In this document: piece by piece, positions 7,278 through 14,745 of the stretch
How the letters are laid out: each line of letters begins with the position of its first letter
How positions within the stretch are numbered: the first letter of the stretch is position 1
Source of the DNA: Pseudomonadota bacterium
Lineage (GTDB): Bacteria > Pseudomonadota > Gammaproteobacteria > Burkholderiales > Burkholderiaceae_E
Direction of reading: 5' to 3'
DNA length: 17,735 bases
NCBI GenBank assembly: GCA_023389175.1
Contig: JAEWEW010000350.1
Coordinates: forward strand, 1-17,735
The notes under the pieces: generated by a model
What the model saw: only the letters and a program-made list of their open reading frames with translations
Told to the model about the DNA's origin: nothing
Database searches by the model: none
Translations under genes and position numbers: made by a program

Positions 7278-7420
7278 ACAAGTCGCAGGAGCGGCGGGAC
7301 GCAAGGCCGTCCGACCGATCCGGATGCCTTGGACCCCGCCGTCGCTCGTCGGCCTGGGTCGTCCGTTCGTCCTGCGCACCGGCACTGCCGTGGACTGGCC
7401 TTCCCGCCGGCACCGAGAAT

Positions 7421-7436
7421 CGTGACTTGCGTCACA
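7421..7436. promoter_or_regulatory. CRP/Vfr/Clp-like binding site upstream of the beta-helix gene
   Basis: CGTGA-CTTGCG-TCACA matches the CRP-family consensus TGTGA-N6-TCACA at 9 of 10 core positions, and the two arms form an inverted repeat. It is centred at 7428.5. It lies 15 nt before the ATG at 7452, 66 nt before the ATG at 7503 and about 214 nt upstream of the divergent ligase start. If the later ATG is used, the spacing would suit activation of the beta-helix gene. Confidence 0.45.
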
Positions 7437-7451
7437 CTTCAGGCAGATGCG

Positions 7452-8993
7452 ATGTCCGGCCAGCCAACCGTTGCCCATGCAAACCGTCGTTCGATCGGCA
7501 CCATGATCCACGCCACGCTGCTCGGCCTTGCCGTGGCTTCGGCCTTGGGCTGTGGAGGCGGCGGCGGGCAGGTGGCGGAGGGTACCCAGGCTGCGACCGG
7601 CGATCCTGCCGCGACGAACCCGACCGGCGGCACCGTCACGACGCCGAGAAGCGGGTCGGCCCCGATCCCCGGTACCGCGCCGCCACGAACCGACAACGGC
7701 GGTACCACCGGCTCCGGCGTGGCCACCCCCAGCGGCCCGACGCAGAACGTCATCAAGGCTAATCCGTCGTCGTATCTGAACCTGGTTCGCTCTCTGCAGC
7801 CGGGGGATACGCTGGAACTCGCGGCCGGCGACTACGACGTGGTCGGGGATGTCCCGGGCCTGCCGCTGTTCAACCTGAACGGCACGGCCAGCCAGCCGAT
7901 CGTGATCACCGGACCGGCGAGCGGCGCGCCGGCCCGACTGCTGGGCCGCTCGACCCACAACACGGTGCGGCTGAGCGGCAGCAGCTACCTGGTCATCCGC
8001 AACCTGGAGATCGACGGCCGGGACCTCGGCGGCGCCGGCGTGGCGGCACAGGGCGTCAACCACCACATAACCCTGGAGAACCTGACGATCCGGGGCGTTG
8101 GCAGCGACCAGCAGGTCGTGGGGATCTCGCTGGTGGCTGGCCCGAACTGGAACTGGACGATCCGCGGCAATACCATCCTGGGCGCCGGGACCGGCATGTA
8201 CCTGGGCAACTCGGACGGCACCAACGCCTTCGTGGCCGGCCTGATCGAGAACAACCTGATACGGGACAGCATCGGTTACAACCTGCAGATCAAGCACCAG
8301 GCGTTCCGTCCGGCCTTGGCCGGCATGCCCACCGGCAAGAGCGTCACGGTGATCCGCAACAACGTCTTCAGCAAGGGCATGAACAGCGCCGCCGGGTCCA
8401 TGGCGCGGCCGAATCTGCTGGTAGGCCATTTCCCGCCTTCCGGATCGGGAGCCGAGGACCACTACGAGATCTACGGCAACTTCTTCTGGCAGAACCCGAC
8501 GGAGGCGCTGTTCCAGGGTGAAGGCAACATCGGCTTCTACGGCAACCTCCTGGTCAACCACACGGGGGCAGGAGTCAACATCCAGCCCCACCACGACGTG
8601 CCGAAGGAGGTGCGCGTGTTCGGCAACACCGTCGTCGCGAAGAACAGCGGCATTCGTGTCTCGGGAGTCAGTGCCGGGCACGCGCAGCGGGTACAGGCCA
8701 ATGCGGTCTTCTCGGATCAGCCGATTGCCGCGGCAGACCAGCGGGACAACCAGACCGGGGGCTATGACCAGGCACCGGCTTTCCTCGCCGCCCCCCACGC
8801 CGGACTCGGCGCATTCGACGCGTTTCCGTTGCCGTCCGCACTGTCCGGCCCATCGGCCGACACCGCGGGGCTCTCCGCCTATCGCGGGTGGGACCGGGAC
8901 TTCAACGGCCAGGCGCGAGATTGGTCGATCCGCGGTGCGTACTCTGGCCAGGGGGTCAATCCGGGGTGGAAACCGGGGTTGACCAGACGGTGA
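7452..8993 (+). CDS. Right-handed parallel beta-helix lipoprotein (putative polysaccharide lyase/epimerase)
   Basis: From the ATG at 7452 this is a 513-residue protein. A basic n-region (NRR, 11-13), a hydrophobic core and a lipobox-like ALGC ending at Cys34 predict a lipoprotein. A Gly/Thr/Pro-rich linker (about 35-97) precedes the catalytic-type domain. That domain has many Asn-rich beta-helix coils of the type V-I-R-N-N-V-F, L-I-E-N-N-L-I and V-F-G-N-T-V-V (about residues 180-420), as in pectate/alginate lyases, C5-epimerases and other carbohydrate-active beta-helix proteins. The C-terminus has GWDRDFNGQARDWSIRGAYSG. An alternative start at 7503 gives a shorter signal peptide without basic residues. 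The gene stands alone on the plus strand, and its end is 23 bp from the convergent SGNH gene. Activity on the locus's own polymer is likely but unproven. Confidence 0.82.
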   Translation: MSGQPTVAHANRRSIGTMIHATLLGLAVASALGCGGGGGQVAEGTQAATGDPAATNPTGGTVTTPRSGSAPIPGTAPPRTDNGGTTGSGVATPSGPTQNVIKANPSSYLNLVRSLQPGDTLELAAGDYDVVGDVPGLPLFNLNGTASQPIVITGPASGAPARLLGRSTHNTVRLSGSSYLVIRNLEIDGRDLGGAGVAAQGVNHHITLENLTIRGVGSDQQVVGISLVAGPNWNWTIRGNTILGAGTGMYLGNSDGTNAFVAGLIENNLIRDSIGYNLQIKHQAFRPALAGMPTGKSVTVIRNNVFSKGMNSAAGSMARPNLLVGHFPPSGSGAEDHYEIYGNFFWQNPTEALFQGEGNIGFYGNLLVNHTGAGVNIQPHHDVPKEVRVFGNTVVAKNSGIRVSGVSAGHAQRVQANAVFSDQPIAAADQRDNQTGGYDQAPAFLAAPHAGLGAFDAFPLPSALSGPSADTAGLSAYRGWDRDFNGQARDWSIRGAYSGQGVNPGWKPGLTRR

Positions 8994-9016
8994 AGGCGGG
9001 CGGCGTTTACGCCAAC

Positions 9017-10390
9017 TCACTGCTCGCCCAGCAGCGCGCGCAGGGTCGGCCGGAGACATGCGGCCATACGAGCGTTTCCGGCGTCGGAGTAGTGCACGCC
9101 CCCGCGGACGATCAAGGCCGCATAGTCGCCAAACGCGCCCATGCACTCGGTAGGATCGAGCGCCTGCACACCCCGACGGGCCAACTCCTCGAGGACGCGC
9201 TCCTTAGGGCCACGGTCCTGTCCAATGAAGTCCCCGTAGCCGGGGAAGTACACGATGAGCGGGATCCCGCCGCTCTTCCGGACACTGGCGACGAAACGCT
9301 CGATCAGCAGAACCGCGAGGTGCTCAGGGGACGCGCCGGGATCTGCCTGAGATGGTGGGTAGTTCGGAAAACGTGAGGCGAGGAAGCGATAGAGCCAGGA
9401 GGCGTGCGCGGCGCGGCGCCGCCAGTGTTCGGGTTCGAAGTAGATGTCGAGCGGAAGATGTGGGAGATCGAAGACAGAGCGGTAGCGGTAGACGTCGTCC
9501 AGAGTTGGCAGCGGCAATTGCTGCAGGCGCCCGTCCCTCGCGATGAAGCGGGGCTTGACGAAAGGCGACTCCCACCACGGCTTGTTGAAGAGATAGATGC
9601 TGCCGATGCGGTGGATGTCGTCTTGCACGAATTGAAGCACAGTGACGTCAGCCTTCCACTGGACGCCGTCGCGCTCGGCGCGGAGCACCGCCTGGTCGAT
9701 GCCGTAGCCGGGCACGCCGATCGTCACGACCTGCGTGCCCGCACCCAGCTCACGCTCCAGATGCCTGGTCACGGAGGCTTCGAACGGCACCTCCTCGGAG
9801 AACGCGAAAGAATCGCCCGTGATCAAGACCCGGCGCCGGACAGGCGAATCAAACAATGCATCTCCCGGCTCTCGGCTGCGGGCCCCCTCGACGCTGGTCG
9901 CGTATAGGCCGTCGCGGCTGCGCCTGGATGGCGCAACTGTCCAGCCCAGGTCCCGGTCCTCGACGTAGAAGCCGCCGGGCGCGCGTGACGACTGAAGCTG
10001 GCTGCGGCTGCGCTCGGCCACGTGATCCCAGTCGTAAGGGACCAGGACCAGGTCGCCGATGCGCGTTCCCATCGGGTCCGGACGGGCCATGAGCCGCAAG
10101 CCGACTTCGATGGCCAGGAATGCGAGGCTCAGCATCAGGCTGTGCAGGATCAGCGGCGCGTGAAACCCTCCCGTTCGACGGCGACCTGTGCTGCGCCAGG
10201 CCCTTGTCAGCAGGAAGGCTGCGGCGCCTACGGCGAGGACGGCCGACCCGATGAGGACGAGCATCTCCGCCGTCCACGACCACGGCACGGAAGCCTTGTG
10301 CCCGAACAGCGCCAAGCCGACGGCCGCGAGTCCGAGGAGATAGACGGCAATACCGACGGACGCTTCAGGCGAGAGCCGGATCAGGATCAT
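9017..10390 (-). CDS. Membrane-anchored SGNH/GDSL hydrolase-like protein
   Basis: This is a 457-residue protein with three predicted transmembrane helices in its first 100 residues (about 13-30, 43-62 and 79-99), followed by a large soluble domain. SGNH blocks are visible: ITGDSFAFSEE (190-200, nucleophile Ser194), VTIGVPGYG (222-230, block II Gly), LQFVQDD (252-258) at the block III position usually occupied by G-x-N-D, and GGVHYSDAGN (430-439, catalytic His433). The Asp normally three residues before the His is a Gly here, so a Ser-His dyad or altered chemistry is possible. Such proteins attach or remove O-acyl groups on polysaccharides. The ATG overlaps the stop of the methyltransferase upstream (ATGA), indicating coupling. 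It is the last gene of its operon. Confidence 0.8.
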   Translation of the reverse strand: MILIRLSPEASVGIAVYLLGLAAVGLALFGHKASVPWSWTAEMLVLIGSAVLAVGAAAFLLTRAWRSTGRRRTGGFHAPLILHSLMLSLAFLAIEVGLRLMARPDPMGTRIGDLVLVPYDWDHVAERSRSQLQSSRAPGGFYVEDRDLGWTVAPSRRSRDGLYATSVEGARSREPGDALFDSPVRRRVLITGDSFAFSEEVPFEASVTRHLERELGAGTQVVTIGVPGYGIDQAVLRAERDGVQWKADVTVLQFVQDDIHRIGSIYLFNKPWWESPFVKPRFIARDGRLQQLPLPTLDDVYRYRSVFDLPHLPLDIYFEPEHWRRRAAHASWLYRFLASRFPNYPPSQADPGASPEHLAVLLIERFVASVRKSGGIPLIVYFPGYGDFIGQDRGPKERVLEELARRGVQALDPTECMGAFGDYAALIVRGGVHYSDAGNARMAACLRPTLRALLGEQ

Positions 10391-11922
10391 GCCGCGCGCG
10401 AACCAGGTGATGCGTTCATCGGAGCGCCCTCCCCGATTCTCGGACGCAGGTACCGCTCCGGCATGCCGATCAGCACGAACGACCTGACCAGACGCTCTAT
10501 CTCCCCGTCCCGCTCGCCTCGACGCGCCCGTTCCAGCACCGCCGCATCGATTTCAAATCGGTCAGCGTGATAGGCGTGCATGTCGGCATTCTGGTAGGCG
10601 ATCCATACCGCGGGGAACTCGAATCGTAGCGCGAGGCGACCAGGTGCCGGCTGTCCTACCCGGTAGACCGGGTTCAGCTCCAACTTGCCGACTGCGTGTG
10701 GCCATTTGTCGACAGGCATGGTCCCGGACATCAGGCCGTGCCCCTCCAGTACGAAATAAAGCCAACGGTCCTTGCCGAGAAACCGCGGCTCCGTGGGGGG
10801 TGCGGCGAAAGGGTCGGAGCGAGCGAGGTAGTGGCGCACCAGATCCTGCTCGCTGAAAAAGCGCGGAGAACCGTGGGCGAACAGATCCCGATAGGCCTCG
10901 GGCGTGAGCTCCTCGCGGTACGATGGCGATGCGCTCCCATTGCCCACCCTTGCGAGTATGACCGGCCGGCCCGGCGCGCACCGCCTAAGCTCACTGGCCA
11001 CGATTGGCTTGTCGTGAATCCACCCCAGCGCGTCCGAGCACAATGCGGCGGAGAAGGCCCCGTCTTCGAACGGGAGCCGCCGGCTCGCATCGGCGCAGAC
11101 GAAGGAGGCGGCGGGCGCGACACACCGCTTCTGTCCCCACAACATGTAGAAGTTAAAGTCGAGCCCGAGGACGCGGAGCGGAGCCTTGTCCCGCTTGGTC
11201 AGGTAGTGGGCGAAGGGACCGAATCCGCTGGCCAGATCCAGCACGGGGCGCTCGTCCCCCGGGAGCCGCTCGATCAGAGTCAGCGTGGCGAGAGTACGCG
11301 GTAGGGCGAACCGGTTGCGGTAGTACCAGAGGAAGTAGGGATCGGTGGTGGTCAACCGGCCGTAGAAGAGGCCGAACCAGTCTTCGGCGGTGTCGCTCCC
11401 CGACCGCAGCATACGCTCGATCCGCTGCCGGACGAGCCGGCTGGTCCATCGCCTAACCCGCTCGCCGTGCCACAGAGACCATCCCGGCAGCCGGTCAACC
11501 CACGCGATCCGCGGTGCGAACGTCAGGCAGCGCAGCAGCGCTTCATGAAATTCGCCCGCGTCGATCAGGGCGACGATGTCCTGGACCGACGGACCCGGCT
11601 CCTCCACCTCCCCGCCCCAGAAGGCGAAGACGCCCACCCTGCCCTTCAGGAGGATCGGTATGCCGTCGACCACGGGATAGCGAAAGCAGTCGCATGACAG
11701 GATGCCGAATTCCGAGGTGAGGTAGGCGGGGGGATGGGCCGTAGAAGGGCGAAATTCGAACTGTCCCCGGCAATCCGGACAGCGCAGGCGGGCGTAGGTA
11801 ATGCCTGGATTACCCAGGGGCGTTCGCTCGCGAGCGACGCGTGCGAGCGAGTCAATCAGTTCCGGGGCGGGCATCGGAGTGCAGTCCAGCGAGGGGTCGT
11901 CAAAGCCGCGCCACTCTGACAT
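10387..11922 (-). CDS. Methyltransferase with N-terminal Trm112-like zinc knuckle
   Basis: This is a 511-residue protein. The N-terminal segment has LRCPDC (residues 46-51) and LSCDCFRYPVVDGIPIL (75-91), the arrangement of Trm112/YcaR-type zinc modules often fused to methyltransferases. A central helical region follows. The SAM domain shows VLDLASGFGPFAHYL (227-241, motif I), VLGLDFN (251-257, acidic residue Asp255) and ADASRRLPFEDGAFSAALCSDALGWI (277-302 in parts). An extra roughly 150-residue C-terminal region is unassigned. The start at 11922 overlaps the dehydrogenase 3' end by 23 bp; a second in-frame ATG at 11874 would avoid the overlap but lacks a Shine-Dalgarno. Its stop overlaps the SGNH gene start, so the two proteins may act in one modification step. 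The substrate is unknown. Confidence 0.8.
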   Translation of the reverse strand: MSEWRGFDDPSLDCTPMPAPELIDSLARVARERTPLGNPGITYARLRCPDCRGQFEFRPSTAHPPAYLTSEFGILSCDCFRYPVVDGIPILLKGRVGVFAFWGGEVEEPGPSVQDIVALIDAGEFHEALLRCLTFAPRIAWVDRLPGWSLWHGERVRRWTSRLVRQRIERMLRSGSDTAEDWFGLFYGRLTTTDPYFLWYYRNRFALPRTLATLTLIERLPGDERPVLDLASGFGPFAHYLTKRDKAPLRVLGLDFNFYMLWGQKRCVAPAASFVCADASRRLPFEDGAFSAALCSDALGWIHDKPIVASELRRCAPGRPVILARVGNGSASPSYREELTPEAYRDLFAHGSPRFFSEQDLVRHYLARSDPFAAPPTEPRFLGKDRWLYFVLEGHGLMSGTMPVDKWPHAVGKLELNPVYRVGQPAPGRLALRFEFPAVWIAYQNADMHAYHADRFEIDAAVLERARRGERDGEIERLVRSFVLIGMPERYLRPRIGEGAPMNASPGSRAA

Positions 11923-13186
11923 CTTTCGCGGCCAGGTCGGCCCGATTCAGGATGCCCTTGACGTCCATCACGATGCCGCCCGGGACGAGGCGGCTCAGGA
12001 GCTCCCTGGGCGGCAAACGGCGGTAGTGGTCGTGGGCCACGGCGACCACCATGGCAGGCGTAGCCGGCAAGTCCTCCCACGCTGCCAGGCGCACACCGTA
12101 CTCGTGCATCGCCTCTTCCGGATCGGCAATCGGATCGTGAACGCGGACCTCCAGTCCGTAGGACTCCAGTTCGCGAATGACGTCGATGACCTTGGAATTG
12201 CGCAGATCCGGCACGTTTTCTTTGAAGGTCAGGCCGAGAACGACAACCTTCTCGCCCGCAACTCCCAGACCTTGCCGCGCCATCGCCTTGACGGTGCGCT
12301 CCGCGATGAGCTTGCCCATGCCGTCGTTGATTCGTCGTCCGGCGAGGATCACCTCCGGGTGGTAACCGAGCATTTGCGCCTTGTGGGTCAGGTAGTAGGG
12401 ATCCACGCCGATGCAATGCCCACCGACCAGCCCCGGCCTGAACGGCAGGAAGTTCCACTTCGTGCCGGCGGCCCGCAGCACATCCTGGGTATCGATGCCG
12501 ATACGCTCGAAGATGATGGCCAGTTCGTTCATCAGTGCAATGTTCAGGTCGCGCTGGGTGTTTTCGATGACCTTGGCAGCCTCCGCCACCTTGATGCTGG
12601 GCGCCCGGTGCACGCCGGCCGCAACGACCGTTTCATAGAGGCGCGCAACGTCTTCCAGCGTGGCCTCATCGTCACCCGCGACCACCTTGACGATCGTCGT
12701 CAGGCGATGGTCCCGGTCGCCCGGATTGATCCGCTCAGGCGAGTAGCCGACGTGAAAGTCGTCCCGCCACTTGAGGCCCGAGGACTGCTCGATCACCGGT
12801 ACGCAGACCTCCTCCGTGGCGCCAGGGTAGACCGTGGATTCGTAGATCACCACGGCCCCCTTGCGCATGTGCGTGCCGACGGTGCGGCTGGCAGAGACGA
12901 GCGGCCCGAGGTCCGGCAGCTTGGCTGCGTCGATCGGGGTGGGAACGGCCACGACGAAGAAATCCGCCTCGGCAATGTCTGCGGCGTTCGCAGTGAAGGT
13001 AAGCTGATCCGCCGACGCGAAATCGGCAGCAGACACTTCGCCCGTGGTATCCACCCCCTCGACCAACCGGGCAACCTTCGCGCTCGACAGGTCGAATCCG
13101 ATGGTCGGCAGATGCTTGCCGAACTCGATCGCTAGCGGCAGGCCCACATAGCCGAGACCCACCACGGCAACAGTTTTCTTCCTCAT
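11900..13186 (-). CDS. Nucleotide-sugar 6-dehydrogenase (UDP-HexNAc dehydrogenase, TviB/WbpA-like)
   Basis: This is a 428-residue enzyme that oxidises the C6 hydroxyl of a UDP-sugar to the uronic acid with NAD. The N-terminal Rossmann motif is GLGYVG (residues 10-15), YSPERINPGD lies at 148-157, the central KVIENTQRD helix at 205-213, and the catalytic cysteine motif GGHCIGVDPYYL at 255-266 (Cys258). The sequence style and YSPERINPGD fit the UDP-GlcNAc/GalNAc branch (WbpA, TviB, WecC) better than UDP-glucose dehydrogenase. I chose the ATG at 13186 because GGAG lies about 10 nt upstream and the protein begins at the Rossmann strand. A GTG at 13219 would add 11 residues and overlap the preceding gene. 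The 4-epimerase at 16043 is the natural partner for making UDP-GalNAcA. Confidence 0.9.
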   Translation of the reverse strand: MRKKTVAVVGLGYVGLPLAIEFGKHLPTIGFDLSSAKVARLVEGVDTTGEVSAADFASADQLTFTANAADIAEADFFVVAVPTPIDAAKLPDLGPLVSASRTVGTHMRKGAVVIYESTVYPGATEEVCVPVIEQSSGLKWRDDFHVGYSPERINPGDRDHRLTTIVKVVAGDDEATLEDVARLYETVVAAGVHRAPSIKVAEAAKVIENTQRDLNIALMNELAIIFERIGIDTQDVLRAAGTKWNFLPFRPGLVGGHCIGVDPYYLTHKAQMLGYHPEVILAGRRINDGMGKLIAERTVKAMARQGLGVAGEKVVVLGLTFKENVPDLRNSKVIDVIRELESYGLEVRVHDPIADPEEAMHEYGVRLAAWEDLPATPAMVVAVAHDHYRRLPPRELLSRLVPGGIVMDVKGILNRADLAAKDVRVARL

Positions 13187-13208
13187 CTCGTCGATTCTCC
13201 GTCGCGGC

Positions 13209-14594
13209 TCATCGCGCACCCTTTCCCAACAGCACCACCTGGATCGTCTCGAACAGGATCATCAAGTCGAGAAACAGCGAGTGGTTCTTGACGTAGTACA
13301 GGTCGTACTCCAACTTTCGTTTCGCGTCCTCCACCGAGGCACCGTACTGCAGGCGCACCTGGGCCCAGCCGGTGATACCGGGCCGGACATTGTGGCGGAG
13401 TTCGTAATACGGGATCTCCTTCGCGAGGCGCGCGACGAAAAAAGGCCGTTCCGGACGTGGTCCGACGAAGCTCATCTCGGCCCGCAGCACATTGATGAGC
13501 TGCGGCAACTCGTCGATGCGCAGCCGACGGATGATCCGCCCCACCCGCGTTACACGCTGATCGGAGGTTCCCGCCCACATCGGCGTGCCATCCTTCTCGG
13601 CATCCTTTCGCATGGAACGGAACTTGAACATCGTGAAGGTGGCGCCGCCGACACGGACGCGCTCCTGCCGAAACAGGACGGGACCGCCGTCCTCCAGGCG
13701 GATGGCGAGCGCCGCGAGTACCATGATCGGCGACGTGACGACCACCAGTACCGAAGACGCGGCCAAGTCGAAGGCGCGCTTGACGAAGGCTCGCAGACGC
13801 CCCTGGTCGAATCCCGTCCCGTAGACGAGCCAGCTCGTGCGAAGGTGCTCCAGCTTGATCAGCCCTTGCTCGCGCTCATAGAAGGTGACGAGATCGAGGA
13901 CGCGAACCCCCCTCAACCGACAGGCCAGTAGCGCATCCAGCGGTTCTCTCCCGTCACGCCGATCTCGCAACGCGACGACTATTTCCGAGACCCGCTTGAG
14001 TCGGATAAGTCCCAGCAAATCTTGCACATCCGGCCGCCTGCCCGGCGCTTGCGTCCCGGCACTCGAAGCTGCTTCGTCGCCCGATATGGGGAACACAGCG
14101 CTGAAACGCGGCGCCCTTCCGCGATGGGGAACCTGGAGCAATGCGACGACTCCCTCCGCTTCCGGGCCATCTCCGACGACCAGGATTCGACTGCTCGGCA
14201 ACTGGAGCATCGCGGCACGGTTGGCCGCATAGCGGACAACGAGCAAGCCGCTGAGGCCGAACAGAGAGGCGAGCGCGAACACGCCGCGGCCGACCGCCAG
14301 GTCTGGAAGGAAATAGAAGATCATCGCTCCGAGGGCGAGCGTCACCACATAGGCCGAAAACACCCGCTGGATGGTCAACCGGAACGGCTCGGCGTGGTGG
14401 TCGTACAACCCGAAGGCCGTCATGACCAGCAGCATCACTGCAGCGAATGCCGCGCCGTGACCGGCCGCATACCAGTAATCGCCGGTCTTCAGCCGCAACT
14501 CGAAGGCGAGCACGACCGACTGCACCAACACGGCCGCCTCGAGCAGCGGAAGCAGCGCGAATCTCGACCGCAGATAGTGACCCAGTGCGCGCAT
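13209..14594 (-). CDS. Polyprenyl glycosylphosphotransferase, EpsB-type (exosortase A system-associated sugar transferase)
   Basis: This is a 461-residue membrane enzyme that should transfer a sugar-1-phosphate to undecaprenyl phosphate, starting repeat-unit synthesis. Predicted transmembrane helices lie at about residues 12-30, 47-64, 80-97 and 106-122. A CoA-binding-like Rossmann segment follows (ILVVGDGPEAEG, 137-148). A fifth membrane segment (273-298) leads into the catalytic bacterial sugar transferase domain with FRQERVRVGG, MFKFRSMR (322-329), RIDELPQLINVL (359-370) and FVGPRPERP (376-384). The stretch FYEREQGLIKLEHLRTSWL (238-256) strongly resembles the EpsB family of XrtA/PEP-CTERM loci. 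The ATG at 14594 has only a weak Shine-Dalgarno. The dehydrogenase follows 22 nt downstream. Sugar specificity cannot be read from the sequence. Confidence 0.9.
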   Translation of the reverse strand: MRALGHYLRSRFALLPLLEAAVLVQSVVLAFELRLKTGDYWYAAGHGAAFAAVMLLVMTAFGLYDHHAEPFRLTIQRVFSAYVVTLALGAMIFYFLPDLAVGRGVFALASLFGLSGLLVVRYAANRAAMLQLPSSRILVVGDGPEAEGVVALLQVPHRGRAPRFSAVFPISGDEAASSAGTQAPGRRPDVQDLLGLIRLKRVSEIVVALRDRRDGREPLDALLACRLRGVRVLDLVTFYEREQGLIKLEHLRTSWLVYGTGFDQGRLRAFVKRAFDLAASSVLVVVTSPIMVLAALAIRLEDGGPVLFRQERVRVGGATFTMFKFRSMRKDAEKDGTPMWAGTSDQRVTRVGRIIRRLRIDELPQLINVLRAEMSFVGPRPERPFFVARLAKEIPYYELRHNVRPGITGWAQVRLQYGASVEDAKRKLEYDLYYVKNHSLFLDLMILFETIQVVLLGKGAR

Positions 14595-14614
14595 CAGCCC
14601 ATGCCAGGATGCTC

Positions 14615-14630
14615 AAGGCGAGGCCGCCTT
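14615..14630. other. Short inverted repeat in the leader of the sugar transferase gene
   Basis: AAGGCG-AGGC-CGCCTT is a 6-bp stem with a 4-nt loop, 20-36 nt upstream of the sugar transferase ATG. It lies in the 151-bp gap between that gene and the WecA-like gene. No T-run follows on either strand, so it is not a standard terminator. I see no other clear element in this gap. Confidence 0.3.
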
Positions 14631-14745
14631 AAGAAGAAAGAGCCAATCTAGCGCCCGATTCGGATCTTTGCCATGAACTAGTGCATCCGGACGGCCGCTG
14701 CGCCTTCATGTTCACAAAATGTCGACAGGCGTGTCGCTGCCGGGA

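Noticed and set aside
9002..9013. The short inverted repeat GGCGT-TT-ACGCC between the convergent beta-helix and SGNH genes, as a bidirectional terminator.
   Set aside because: The stem is only about 4-5 bp with a tiny loop and there is no T-run on either side.
5604..9146. A 1180-codon open frame on the minus strand that would fuse the acyl-CoA ligase to about 640 extra N-terminal residues.
   Set aside because: The extra part is antisense to the beta-helix gene, has no recognisable domain, and is a typical GC-rich shadow frame; ligase homology begins at the ATG at 7214.
11801..13135. A 444-codon plus-strand frame opposite the dehydrogenase.
   Set aside because: The dehydrogenase frame has all expected motifs, and the opposing frame has none.
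14615..14630. The AAGGCG/CGCCTT hairpin as an intrinsic terminator after the WecA-like gene.
   Set aside because: T-rich sequence precedes rather than follows the hairpin on the minus strand, so it lacks the terminator layout.
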